A stretch of 64,000 nucleotides of DNA from positions 1 to 64,000 of the forward strand of contig NZ_JACHXW010000004.1 in assembly GCF_014192395.1 (NCBI RefSeq), read 5' to 3'. Positions 34,907 through 43,176 of this stretch are shown here, piece after piece. Made by a program: the position numbers and the translations under genes. Every line of letters starts with the position of its first letter. Position 1 is the first letter of the stretch. Source of the stretch: Paenibacillus endophyticus. Its GTDB lineage: Bacteria; Bacillota; Bacilli; Paenibacillales; Paenibacillaceae. A model generated the notes under the pieces. The model made no database searches. It was not told where the DNA came from and saw only the letters and a list, made by a program, of their open reading frames with translations.

Positions 34907-35795
34907 CAATCAGGCTCTTATGGATCCAGACGGCAGCCTGACTCCCGTCTCCCATCGCTAACGTGACCATTTCGGAGTGGGCAATGACATCGCCTGCTGC
35001 CCAAACATTGTTAACGTTAGTCTGCTTCGTACGAGGGTCAACGATAATGTGGTTGTTTTTCATGAGCTGAACACCCAGCTGCTTGGCCAAACTGGAGCGG
35101 ACCTCATTGCCGCCGAATGCGAGGAAGCAGCGAGACCGCAGGATGATGGAGCCGTCTTGAAGGGCTACTCCGTTGAATTGCTCATCGTTTGCCAGCACCT
35201 CAAGAATGGCTTGATTATGATAAGTAATGCCTCTCTCCTTCAGCTTCGCCAGCAGCGAGTCATCAATCGGTGCCAGCTCATGATTCACATAGATGATGTC
35301 GGCCGTCCAGTGCGTAAGCACGAGAGCCATTCTCGCGCCTGCATTGCCAGAGCCAAGCACCAATATGGCCGAATCGCTTACCTCATACCCATCGCAATCC
35401 GGACATACAAAAACACTGATTCCCATGCATGGAATCAGCATGGGGAAATCAGGGATGCGGTCTTTAACGCCTGTAGCAAGCAATATTCGTTCTCCACGGA
35501 ACGAACGACCGTCTGCTGTTTCTAATATCCAATCATCGCCATCGCGCATTGCTTGAGAAACCTTGCCTTGTATGAACACCGTTCCAAGCTGCTCTGCTTG
35601 CAGTTTCCCGGAAGCAAGCAGCTCAGGTCCACTCACGCCTTTTGGAAATCCGATTAGATTATGATAGTTTTTGCAAAGGGAAGATCTGCCGTCGCCAGCA
35701 TCGATGATTGCAACAAGGTGACGATATCTTCCCAATTGTATGGCTGCCTGGAGACCGGCTATCCCTCCGCCTATGATAATGCACTCGAACTTCAT
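34893..35795 (-). CDS. Thioredoxin reductase-like FAD/NAD(P) oxidoreductase
   Basis: Two-dinucleotide-domain flavoprotein of 300 aa. FAD motif [19 protein letters not shown] (residues 6-24); NAD(P) motif [15 protein letters not shown] (about 155); redox-type CPDCDGYE (about 138), where thioredoxin reductases have CATCDG; C-terminal [17 protein letters not shown] at 35795 follows GGAGGG. It overlaps the convergent clpP by 14 bases. It may reduce a thioredoxin-like or peroxiredoxin partner; none is adjacent. Confidence 0.85.
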   Translation of the reverse strand: MKFECIIIGGGIAGLQAAIQLGRYRHLVAIIDAGDGRSSLCKNYHNLIGFPKGVSGPELLASGKLQAEQLGTVFIQGKVSQAMRDGDDWILETADGRSFRGERILLATGVKDRIPDFPMLIPCMGISVFVCPDCDGYEVSDSAILVLGSGNAGARMALVLTHWTADIIYVNHELAPIDDSLLAKLKERGITYHNQAILEVLANDEQFNGVALQDGSIILRSRCFLAFGGNEVRSSLAKQLGVQLMKNNHIIVDPRTKQTNVNNVWAAGDVIAHSEMVTLAMGDGSQAAVWIHKSLIATSK

Positions 35796-35898
35796 CGGTT
35801 CCCTCCATTCCCCTCGAAGCCCTGGGTAAGATGATATCAGTAGATCCATCTAGTATCCATGCGAATGCAGTCCCTTATTCAAGAAAAGCCGTTTATCC

Positions 35899-36855
35899 TT
35901 AAACAGAAATCCCTGTACGACGATTTAACCCGTTTTTTCTTCGTTTAATCAGCTCCGGCAGTGCCACACCGACTAACACTACGATCACACCGATCCATTG
36001 GAGTGCGCTAACATGCTCGTTAAGTACGAAGGATGACAGCAAAACTGCTACCGGCAGCTCTGAAGCTCCTAGGATACCTGCCATGCCTTCTCCGATATGA
36101 GGAACGCCAATCGCAAACAGGACAGGCGGAATAAAGGCTCCGAACATGCCGAGCAGAAAGCCATACAGCAGCAAATCTCCCCATAACTGGCCGTTAAATA
36201 AAAATGTCGGCGGGAATACAATAAACACAAGAACCAATCCGCCTGTAATCATCCAAGCGCTGCGATATGCAGGGTGGACGGAAGGTACTGCTTTGCCGCT
36301 GAACAAAATAAACATGGAGTAGCTAACTGCTGACAACAGGCCTAGGACGACACCCATAACATTAAAGTTTCCCGTTCCCTGCTCCATAATGCCAGCTGCA
36401 AGCATCGTTCCTCCAAATAAGATGGCAATGGTGAAAAACATGACGCCGCTTGGACGTTTCCGCTGTCCGATCGCTTGGATCAAAACGCCGATCCATGTAA
36501 ATTGGAACAACAATATAATAGCGAGCGACGCCGGGATATAACGCAGTGACTGATAATATAGCAGACCTGTAATCGCTGTAGGTGCTCCTGCTGCCATTAG
36601 AAGCAGCCTCTGTTTCCAGGTTAAACGGGTGGAAACCGCTGTAGGCTTAACGCGCGACTCCATCCTTTTGCTGATGTTCCTTTTCTCGCGCCATTTCATG
36701 ATGAAGGTGAGAATCCAGGCAAGGATAAAGCCAGTCAGCAATTGACTTCCGACTACTTCTCCAAGCTCATAACCTTTACCATATGCAAGCACTACGATTG
36801 TGGATAAAATCCCGTAGCTTGCCGCTCCCATAAATACAGATAAAATATACTTCAT
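35899..36855 (-). CDS. EamA/DMT-family exporter
   Basis: A ten-helix drug/metabolite transporter of 318 aa with the two EamA repeats (about 1-145 and 165-310), for example LLYYQSLRYIPASLAIILLF in the first and LLSSFVLNEHVSALQWIGVI in the second. ATG at 36855 lies behind GAGAGG at a rather long distance; a TTG at 36891 is possible. The transcript carries a purine-type riboswitch (36951-37027) and its terminator (36904-36963), which suggests that the substrate is guanine, hypoxanthine or a related nucleobase or nucleoside. The function is inferred from that element. Confidence 0.88.
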   Translation of the reverse strand: MKYILSVFMGAASYGILSTIVVLAYGKGYELGEVVGSQLLTGFILAWILTFIMKWREKRNISKRMESRVKPTAVSTRLTWKQRLLLMAAGAPTAITGLLYYQSLRYIPASLAIILLFQFTWIGVLIQAIGQRKRPSGVMFFTIAILFGGTMLAAGIMEQGTGNFNVMGVVLGLLSAVSYSMFILFSGKAVPSVHPAYRSAWMITGGLVLVFIVFPPTFLFNGQLWGDLLLYGFLLGMFGAFIPPVLFAIGVPHIGEGMAGILGASELPVAVLLSSFVLNEHVSALQWIGVIVVLVGVALPELIKRRKNGLNRRTGISV

Positions 36856-36903
36856 CTTGCTGTCAACACCTCTCTTGTTCGCTTGAATCAATGACTTAAA
36901 CGC

Positions 36904-36963
36904 AAAAAATCCTAACTAGGAATACAAGATCATCGCGTAATGATCGCATATTCGTAGTTAGGA
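36904..36963 (-). terminator. Riboswitch expression-platform terminator
   Basis: Minus strand TCCTAACTA / TAGTTAGGA outer stem, AATA / TATT and GATCAT / ATGATC inner stems, then TTTTTT. Its 5' arm is made of the P3 3' strand, J3/1 and P1 3' strand of the aptamer, so aptamer folding and termination exclude each other. Confidence 0.85.
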
Positions 36964-37027
36964 AGTTAAGGCTCCCCGTAGAAACCCTCACCCTGCTTGA
37001 TCCAAAAATGTCGTGAGGTTATACGAA
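36951..37027 (-). promoter_or_regulatory. Purine riboswitch aptamer, guanine class, with enlarged P2 loop
   Basis: Minus strand, in order: P1 TTCGTA, J1/2 TAA, P2 CCTCAC, a 21-base loop 2, P2' GTGAGG, J2/3 GTTTCTACG, P3 GGGAG-CCTTAA-CTTCC, J3/1 TAAC, P1' TACGAA. The J2/3 and J3/1 cores match the purine aptamer, and the specificity base (C in AACTA) is the guanine-type C74. Loop 2 is about three times the usual seven bases, yet still contains a GG that could pair with the CC of loop 3. Reads as an on-switch. Confidence 0.75.
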
Positions 37028-37064
37028 GCTATTCAGTTGGTAATCGATTTCTTAAGCACTATGA

Positions 37065-37093
37065 ATGTTACATGACAAGTAAGGTTAAGTCAA
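37065..37093 (-). promoter_or_regulatory. Sigma-A promoter of the EamA exporter gene
   Basis: Minus strand TTGACT (37093-37088), 17-base spacer, TAACAT (37070-37065). The start near 37058 lies about 30 bases before the first base of the riboswitch aptamer. Confidence 0.6.
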
Positions 37094-37214
37094 TAGGTGT
37101 TTCACTGGAAAAGCTATGTTCCCTCTCGATCCGCCAAAATTAACGGCATGACCACCCGCTTCTTATGCTATGATAGGAAAACATAATTTCGGATATCGGA
37201 TGGAGTGAGATTGC

Positions 37215-39266
37215 ATGAGTACTATTGTTCAGAATGGAACAGTTCGTTCTGTTTGCCCCTTTGATTGCCCGGATACATGCGGGCTCAGCGTAACGATCGA
37301 AGAAGGAAAAATAACGAAAATTACTGGCGATGCGGCACATCCTGTGACTCGCGGCGCTATATGCAATAAAGTCAGGCAGCTAAACGACCGCGTGTACCAC
37401 CCTGAACGGCTTCTTTACCCGATGCGGCGCAAAGGGCCAAAAGGAAATATGGACTTCGAGAGAATAACTTGGGAAGAAGCCTACGATGAAATCAACATCC
37501 GCATGACAGCCATTATTGCGAAGGATGGGCCGCAAGCGATATTGCCGTATAGCTTCTATGGCAATATGGGCGTATTGAATGCAGAAGGAATGGATCGGCG
37601 TTTTTTCCATCGAGTCGGCGCAAGCAGGCTTGACCGGACCATTTGCAATGCGGCAGGATCAGCAGGTTATGCTTATACGATGGGTGGCTCCATCGGAATT
37701 GACCCGGAAGAAACGGTTCATGCGAAACTATTTCTTATCTGGGGCTGCAACTTAGTATCAACGAATATGCATCAAGCCATGCTGGCAACCGAAGCACGAA
37801 AGAACGGCGCTACGATCATTCATATAGACGTTCATCGCAACCGAACCTCGGCGTGGGCAGATCAGTTCATCCATTTGCGCCCCGGAACAGACGCTGCGCT
37901 CGCACTCGGAATGATGCATGTCATTATTCGAGACGGGCTTGCGGATCAAGCATTTCTAGAACAGCACGCCATAGGATACCATGAGCTTGCAGCTCAAGCA
38001 TTGGCATATACGCCTGAATACGTTGCAGGGATTACTGGTGTACCAGCTGAGCAGATCGAGGAGCTTAGCCGCTTGTACGGGAAGACCACTCCTTCTTTTA
38101 TTCGAATCGGCAACGGCCTGCAGCATCATGACAATGGCGGCATGGCTATAAGAACGATAGCATGCTTGCCTGCTCTGACGGGCCAATGGGGTGTTCGCGG
38201 CGGCGGCGCAATAAAGGGCAACAGCTGGTATTCACGACTTAACGCCGACCAAATCGAAAGGCCGGACTTAATGCCGGATCCTGGCGTGAGAACGATAAGC
38301 ATGAATCAGCTTGGCGATGCCCTTCTAGATTCCGCATCCCCGGTCAACTTGCTGTTTGTCTATAACAGCAATCCAGCAGTCGTGGCTCCCGATCAGAACC
38401 GGGTTCGCAAAGGTCTTATGCGTAACGACCTATTTACCGTCACGCATGATTTATTTCTGACCGACACCTGCAAATATTCGGATATCGTGCTGCCGGCTAC
38501 ATCCCATTTCGAGAATCTGGATTTATACACCTCCTATTGGCATCTCTATTTACAGCTTCACGAGCCAATAATGGAGCCTATGGGAGAATGCAAGTCCAAC
38601 TTTACGCTGTTCAAGGAGCTGGGGCTGCGATTGGGCTTTGAACATGAGGCGTTTGATATTACGGAGGAACAAATGATTCGAGAAGCGTTGGACAGTAAGC
38701 ATAATTCATTCCTTTCGGGGATTACGTTCGAAGCGCTGCAGTCGCATTCTTGGATGAAGGCCGGCGGGAAATCGTTGCCTGCTGTAACCTCTGTCATTCC
38801 AACGCCGTCTGGCAGAATCGAGCTTTATTCCGAGCAGATGCTGCAGGACGGTTATTCCCCCCTTCCAACGCACTCACCCTTGAAAGAGCCTGAAATCTAT
38901 CCTTTCTTGCTTATGACGGGACCGAACCATAGCTTTATCAACTCGACCTTCGCGAACCAAGAACGGCTACAGAAGCTGGAGAAGGAGCCGCTGCTGCATA
39001 TGCATAGCGGCGACGCAGAAGCTTTGGGCTTGCTGGACGGAGAGCGGGTGAAAGTACGAAACGGCCGTGGCGAGGTCGAGATCAGGCTGCGCATAGGAAG
39101 TGACGTGCTTCCCGGCGTTCTCGTAACACAAGGACTTTGGTGGGATGATCATCGAAAAGGACATCAAGCCGTCAATGCACTCACGCCTCAACGTCTGGCG
39201 GATATGGGCGGTGGAGCTACTTTCTTCTCCAATCGCGTCGCAGTTGTCAGACTGAAGGCAACTTAA
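37215..39266 (+). CDS. Molybdopterin-dependent oxidoreductase (YoaE/YyaE type)
   Basis: Cytoplasmic molybdenum enzyme of the formate dehydrogenase/DMSO reductase superfamily, 683 aa. The N-terminal 4Fe-4S motif is CPFDCPDTCG (about residue 14) with the fourth Cys in GAICNKVRQL. The molybdopterin domain includes NAAGSAGYAYTMG and RPGTDAALALGMMHV, and the C-terminal dinucleotide-binding domain begins LLMTGPNHSFINSTFANQ. Similar to the uncharacterised B. subtilis YoaE and YyaE. No electron-transfer partner is adjacent, so substrate and acceptor are unknown. It depends on cofactor made with MoeA, encoded about 20 kb away. Confidence 0.9.
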   Translation: MSTIVQNGTVRSVCPFDCPDTCGLSVTIEEGKITKITGDAAHPVTRGAICNKVRQLNDRVYHPERLLYPMRRKGPKGNMDFERITWEEAYDEINIRMTAIIAKDGPQAILPYSFYGNMGVLNAEGMDRRFFHRVGASRLDRTICNAAGSAGYAYTMGGSIGIDPEETVHAKLFLIWGCNLVSTNMHQAMLATEARKNGATIIHIDVHRNRTSAWADQFIHLRPGTDAALALGMMHVIIRDGLADQAFLEQHAIGYHELAAQALAYTPEYVAGITGVPAEQIEELSRLYGKTTPSFIRIGNGLQHHDNGGMAIRTIACLPALTGQWGVRGGGAIKGNSWYSRLNADQIERPDLMPDPGVRTISMNQLGDALLDSASPVNLLFVYNSNPAVVAPDQNRVRKGLMRNDLFTVTHDLFLTDTCKYSDIVLPATSHFENLDLYTSYWHLYLQLHEPIMEPMGECKSNFTLFKELGLRLGFEHEAFDITEEQMIREALDSKHNSFLSGITFEALQSHSWMKAGGKSLPAVTSVIPTPSGRIELYSEQMLQDGYSPLPTHSPLKEPEIYPFLLMTGPNHSFINSTFANQERLQKLEKEPLLHMHSGDAEALGLLDGERVKVRNGRGEVEIRLRIGSDVLPGVLVTQGLWWDDHRKGHQAVNALTPQRLADMGGGATFFSNRVAVVRLKAT

Positions 39267-39288
39267 TGGGACAATAATCGATGTCACC

Positions 39289-39338
39289 AAACAAACAACC
39301 TGTATGCCGCATTCATGCGGCATACAGGTTGTTTGTTT
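39289..39338. terminator. Terminator between the molybdenum enzyme and the YwnB-like gene
   Basis: Near-perfect inverted repeat of 24 bases per arm (AAACAAACAACCTGTATGCC and remainder) with a two-base centre, between convergent genes; the pairing gives a very stable hairpin on either strand. Confidence 0.9.
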
Positions 39339-39347
39339 CGATCTCAT

Positions 39348-39965
39348 TCAGTAAGCAATGCCTACACGCTCGCGGATGTGCTTCTCATTCATATAAACAT
39401 CAACCGCAAATGCAGCTGTGTCGGCAAACGAAATAGCAGTCCCGCCAGTTGGCAATACATCCTTGCGAACACGGTATTCTCCTGTACGCTCTTCTTCTAC
39501 GAGCCTAGTTGGACAAATGACTGTCCAGTCTAATTGCTCCGATTGAAGGAGCATGTTATAGACGGATTCATGCTCTATTGCCGCTTCGTGGTGGATCCGT
39601 TTATTTTCAACAGATAGATATCTATACAGATGGGGCTGTACTTCACTTTGAAGGATACCCGCGGTTCCAATCGTAATGAGCCTTCTGATCTTATGCTTCT
39701 TCATTGCCTCGATTATATGCCCCAGTCCAGATGCTAATGTGCCGTTTCCTTCGGTATTGAGTGCGCAAATGACGCATGTAACGCCGGTCATCGCTTGATC
39801 TACGTCTTGCGGAATACGTACATCCCCTAAAAAGCTTCCAGGCAGCATCTGCTCCGCAGAGCGCACAAACCTTCGATATGAAACCTGCTGCTCCGTCAAA
39901 TAACGTGCGATATATTGCCCGGTTTTACCAGTAGCGCCAAATAATAAAAGCTCAATAGTAACCAA
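39348..39965 (-). CDS. NAD(P)-binding SDR-like protein (YwnB-like)
   Basis: An atypical short-chain dehydrogenase/NmrA-like protein of about 205 aa with the Rossmann motif LLLFGATGKTGQYIARYL at the N-terminus, CVICALNTEGNG and WTVICPTRLVEEERTG, but no classical YxxxK. These proteins bind NADPH and act as reductases or redox sensors. The start is uncertain: the frame opens with TTG at 39965 immediately behind AGAGGA, too close for an ideal ribosome site. Function unknown. Confidence 0.8.
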   Translation of the reverse strand: MVTIELLLFGATGKTGQYIARYLTEQQVSYRRFVRSAEQMLPGSFLGDVRIPQDVDQAMTGVTCVICALNTEGNGTLASGLGHIIEAMKKHKIRRLITIGTAGILQSEVQPHLYRYLSVENKRIHHEAAIEHESVYNMLLQSEQLDWTVICPTRLVEEERTGEYRVRKDVLPTGGTAISFADTAAFAVDVYMNEKHIRERVGIAY

Positions 39966-40041
39966 TCCTCTTTTCTATCCCTTGGATGAACCATTCCTAT
40001 CGTATCATCATGATCAGCCAAAGCCAAAAAGTAAAGCTTGA

Positions 40042-40071
40042 ATGAGTATGAGCATGAGTATAAGTATGAGT
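40042..40071 (+). repeat. Hexamer tandem repeat, consensus ATGAGT
   Basis: Five consecutive six-base units: ATGAGT, ATGAGC, ATGAGT, ATAAGT, ATGAGT. It is intergenic. The rest of 39966-40239 holds a weak hairpin near 40132-40175 and no gene that I can support. Confidence 0.8.
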
Positions 40072-40239
40072 ACTGGAGCTGCACCATAAGGGTTATGCAG
40101 ATCTGGCCAATCTCATTACATGGACAAAAAACCTTCAACGCTACTGTAAAAATGGCGCTGAAGGCAGTTTTAAACCTATCTCACGTAAATGAATCGGAAC
40201 TGAATTTCCACAACTAATTTGGAAGTAGTCCTATTTTAT

Positions 40240-40761
40240 TCACATTTCCACGGATTGAGCTTCATACTGGATCGGATTGACGATTTTTCTCAATAGATGC
40301 ATAGGACCGTCCCCGTTTTCAAAGTCAAAAACATGCAGCCTTTCATACCCTCGCCTCTCGTACATCGCAAGAAGCCATGGATGCTTCTCGGCAGTTGCAA
40401 GCGTTACTGCGGCAGCTCCGACTTTCTCCTTTATTATGGTTTGCTCAAGCCAGCTAAGCAGTTTGTTGCCGATGCCCACTCCTTGATAGGCGGGGTCAAC
40501 GGCAAACCATTTAATAAACGGAAATGGCGTAATCGACTTAACCTCATCGCCTTTAGATAAAGTAACCGTCGCAGCAATTTCACCGTCAACATCCAGAACA
40601 TAACACTCATTTGAAATAATATTATCTTGAATCAATGCCAGATCGGCATGAGCAGCCGGCCAATGCAGATCAAGCTCTCTAATCGTTACATAAGCCTCAT
40701 ATACTACATGAAGAAGTCTCTCTGCATCTTCTAATTGAGCTAATCGATATACCTCGCTCAT
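40240..40761 (-). CDS. GNAT family N-acetyltransferase
   Basis: Acetyltransferase of 173 aa. The acetyl-CoA site is VDPAYQGVGIGNKLLSWLEQ (Q-x-x-G-x-G) and the C-terminal ERRGYERLHVFDFENGDGP gives the typical last strands. An ATGATG doublet follows AGAGGTGGC; the second ATG (40761) has the better spacing. The sequence resembles the RimI/PanZ-like general GNATs, but the substrate cannot be named. Monocistronic. Confidence 0.87.
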   Translation of the reverse strand: MSEVYRLAQLEDAERLLHVVYEAYVTIRELDLHWPAAHADLALIQDNIISNECYVLDVDGEIAATVTLSKGDEVKSITPFPFIKWFAVDPAYQGVGIGNKLLSWLEQTIIKEKVGAAAVTLATAEKHPWLLAMYERRGYERLHVFDFENGDGPMHLLRKIVNPIQYEAQSVEM

Positions 40762-40906
40762 CATGCCACCTCTTTGTTCAATGAAATTCATAAATCCCGA
40801 TTCGAATAATCGGAATGACGATGAATTCACTTTATCACTTCATTGGATGAGTAGCAAATAGAGATCTTCTATACGTAAATAAACAATATGAATGCGAATA
40901 AGAAGT

Positions 40907-41875
40907 TTATCGAAGCTCGGCGACAGTATTAGTCGGGGTTTGTCCCGTTAACGCATGCACAAGATTCCGAGCGGCCAGCATCGCCATGTTAGCTCTAGTC
41001 GCTTCGGTTGCAGATCCGATATGCGGAAGCGTAAGGACATTATTCATGGTCAAAAAGGGATGGTTCTCTGGAATAGGCTCCTGCTCGAACACATCAAGGC
41101 CAGCAGCCGTTATCGTTCCAGCTTGCAGCGCTTCGATCAAAGCAGCTTCATCAATCGTTTGCCCACGCGAAACATTAATAAAAATCGCTGTCGGCTTCAT
41201 TAGCTTAAATTGTTCTTGTCCGATTAGCTTGTTGGTCTCAGTCGTTAATGGCGCCAGCATAACGATAAAATCCGATTCAGCGAGCAGATCATTAAGAGAT
41301 AAGTAGCGGACGCCTAATTGCGCTTCAGCCTCCGGCTTGCGGCTGCGATTGAAATAGGCGACATCCATGTCGAAGCCAAACCTCGCCCTGCGCGCCACGG
41401 CTTCGCCAATTCGGCCCATACCGATTATTCCGAGCTTAGCATGATGAACATCTTGTCCAAACCATGTATTCCCTATACCAGCTTTCCATTGACCTTCCTT
41501 TACATACCGATCCAGTTCGGCAACTCGTCTTGCCGTACCCAGCATAAGAGCCAGAGCTAGGTCTGCAACCGTATCATCAAGAACATGTGGCGTATGCGTC
41601 CCAATAATACCGTTCTCCCTCATCGCGTCTAAATCGAAATGGTTGTAACCTACACTGATGCTGCTTACGGCTTTTAGCCGAGGTGCATTTTCTATCAGTT
41701 CGGCGTCTACTTGGGTTCCGGCAGTCAAGAGCCCTTCCGCATTCTCCAGCTTCTTCAGCAAAATTTCGCGAGGTATAGGGGAAGACTCTTCCCATTTGTC
41801 GACCGTGCAGTATTGAGCCAGGTAGGCCTCTACCTCGCTAGACACATTTCGGTCAATAAAAACGTTTGGTTTCAT
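40907..41875 (-). CDS. D-isomer-specific 2-hydroxyacid dehydrogenase (glyoxylate/hydroxypyruvate reductase type)
   Basis: NAD(P)H-dependent reduction of a 2-ketoacid such as glyoxylate or hydroxypyruvate. The 322 aa contain the Rossmann motif GIIGMGRIGEAVARRARFG and the catalytic trio: Arg in INVSRGQTIDE, Glu in DVFEQEPIPENH and His in TLPHIGSATEAT. ATG at 41875 follows GAGAGGAG. It most resembles D-glycerate dehydrogenase/glyoxylate reductase B-like enzymes by the order of motifs. Downstream of aroC by 130 bases. Confidence 0.92.
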   Translation of the reverse strand: MKPNVFIDRNVSSEVEAYLAQYCTVDKWEESSPIPREILLKKLENAEGLLTAGTQVDAELIENAPRLKAVSSISVGYNHFDLDAMRENGIIGTHTPHVLDDTVADLALALMLGTARRVAELDRYVKEGQWKAGIGNTWFGQDVHHAKLGIIGMGRIGEAVARRARFGFDMDVAYFNRSRKPEAEAQLGVRYLSLNDLLAESDFIVMLAPLTTETNKLIGQEQFKLMKPTAIFINVSRGQTIDEAALIEALQAGTITAAGLDVFEQEPIPENHPFLTMNNVLTLPHIGSATEATRANMAMLAARNLVHALTGQTPTNTVAELR

Positions 41876-41989
41876 GGATGGTCTCCTCTCGTGCGCGTTA
41901 TTATAAATAATCATAACATAACAAGAGTTTCCGAGCACCAAGCTCGGTTTATTTCAGCATTCGGTCAATCCTGCCATTTCTAGAATGTA

Positions 41990-42013
41990 ATGCTCATGCT
42001 TATGCTCATGCAT
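41990..42013. repeat. Hexamer tandem repeat at the 3' end of aroC
   Basis: ATGCTC, ATGCTT, ATGCTC, ATGC in a row. On the minus strand the units read GAGCAT, AAGCAT, GAGCAT, i.e. the same ATRAGY hexamer family as the repeat at 40042-40071. The tract begins inside the last codons of aroC and continues beyond its stop. Confidence 0.6.
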
Positions 42014-43061
42014 GCATAGCTGCTTGACGCTTCAATAAATCCTCGACAACGATACAAGCCATCGCTTCTACGACAGGAATAATGCGCGGGCAAATGCATG
42101 GATCATGCCTGCCAATGGTTTCAATCATTTTTTCGTTGCCGTGGATGTCAACAGTATGCTGAGGCAACGAAATCGAAGAGGTAGGCTTAACCGCGATCCG
42201 GAATACAATCTCCTCCCCCGTACTAATGCCGCCTATAATGCCACCTGCAAAATTGCTAAGGAATCCTTCTTTATTCATCTCATCGTTATGCTCGCTGCCA
42301 AGCATGCCCGCAGCAGCAAAGCCAGCTCCGAATTCAATGCCTTTAACCGCCCCGATAGAGAGCATTGCTTTGGCAAGCTCCGCATCGAGCTTATCGAAGA
42401 CAGGTTCGCCGATGCCGGGTTGCACGCCTCTTATACGGCACTCTACGATCCCGCCGCAGCTGTCGCCAATCTCCGCCAAACGCTCGATTTTTTCGATCAT
42501 CTTTACGGCAGCCTCGGGGTCACATGCTCTCACGGCATTTTGTTCAATTGATTCCTCCACGAACGTTTCGCATTTAATGCCGCCGATTTCGGTCGTGTAA
42601 GCAACGACGCTGATTCCCTTTGCTTCAAGCAGCTTGCGGGCTACTGCACCTCCTGCAACTCTTCCCGCCGTTTCGCGTCCGGATGCTCGCCCGCTTCCCC
42701 TGTGGTCACGGATGCCGTATTTCTGCAAATACGTGTAATCCGCATGACCTGGCCGGAACGAATATTGAATATCACTGTACGCATCCGGCCTCATATCTTT
42801 ATTGTGCAGCATAATAAAGAGCGGTGTTCCTGTCGTTTTTCCTTCGAACATTCCCGAAAGTATGCTGATGACATCATACTCCTTGCGTGGAGACGTGACG
42901 GATGATTGGCCAGGCTTGCGTCTGTCCATCTGGGTTTGTATGTATTTTTCATCCAGCTCTACCCCTGGGGTGACGCCATCGACGATAACCCCGACGGCTT
43001 CTCCATGTGATTCTCCAAAGGTCGTAATTTTAAAACTTTCGCCATAGGTATTCCCTGCCAT
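42006..43061 (-). CDS. aroC: Chorismate synthase
   Basis: Last step of the shikimate pathway: EPSP to chorismate, needing reduced FMN. The 351-aa protein has all signatures: TFGESHGEAVGVIVDG (N-terminus), RRKPGQSSVTSPRKEYD, the central GRASGRETAGRVAGGAVARK with catalytic residues, and RHDPCICPRIIPVVEAMA. It belongs to the shorter chorismate synthases (E. coli-like length) rather than the roughly 390-aa Bacillus form, so it might be a second copy. ATG at 43061 follows GGGAGGA. Divergent from a LysR-type regulator. Confidence 0.95.
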   Translation of the reverse strand: MAGNTYGESFKITTFGESHGEAVGVIVDGVTPGVELDEKYIQTQMDRRKPGQSSVTSPRKEYDVISILSGMFEGKTTGTPLFIMLHNKDMRPDAYSDIQYSFRPGHADYTYLQKYGIRDHRGSGRASGRETAGRVAGGAVARKLLEAKGISVVAYTTEIGGIKCETFVEESIEQNAVRACDPEAAVKMIEKIERLAEIGDSCGGIVECRIRGVQPGIGEPVFDKLDAELAKAMLSIGAVKGIEFGAGFAAAGMLGSEHNDEMNKEGFLSNFAGGIIGGISTGEEIVFRIAVKPTSSISLPQHTVDIHGNEKMIETIGRHDPCICPRIIPVVEAMACIVVEDLLKRQAAMHA

Positions 43062-43113
43062 GCTAATTCCTCCCGAATGAATGCATTGACGCATTCTTTA
43101 TCTGTCCATTATA

Positions 43114-43129
43114 ATTTCGTTAATGAAAT
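43114..43129. promoter_or_regulatory. LysR-type operator candidate
   Basis: ATTTC-G-TTAA-T-GAAAT, a 16-base near-perfect palindrome in the divergent aroC/lysR region, fitting the T-N11-A rule for LysR-type regulators. Confidence 0.5.
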
Positions 43130-43176
43130 AAATGAAATCAAAAAAAAACACTCTTGCCATAGAGAGGGATTATATC

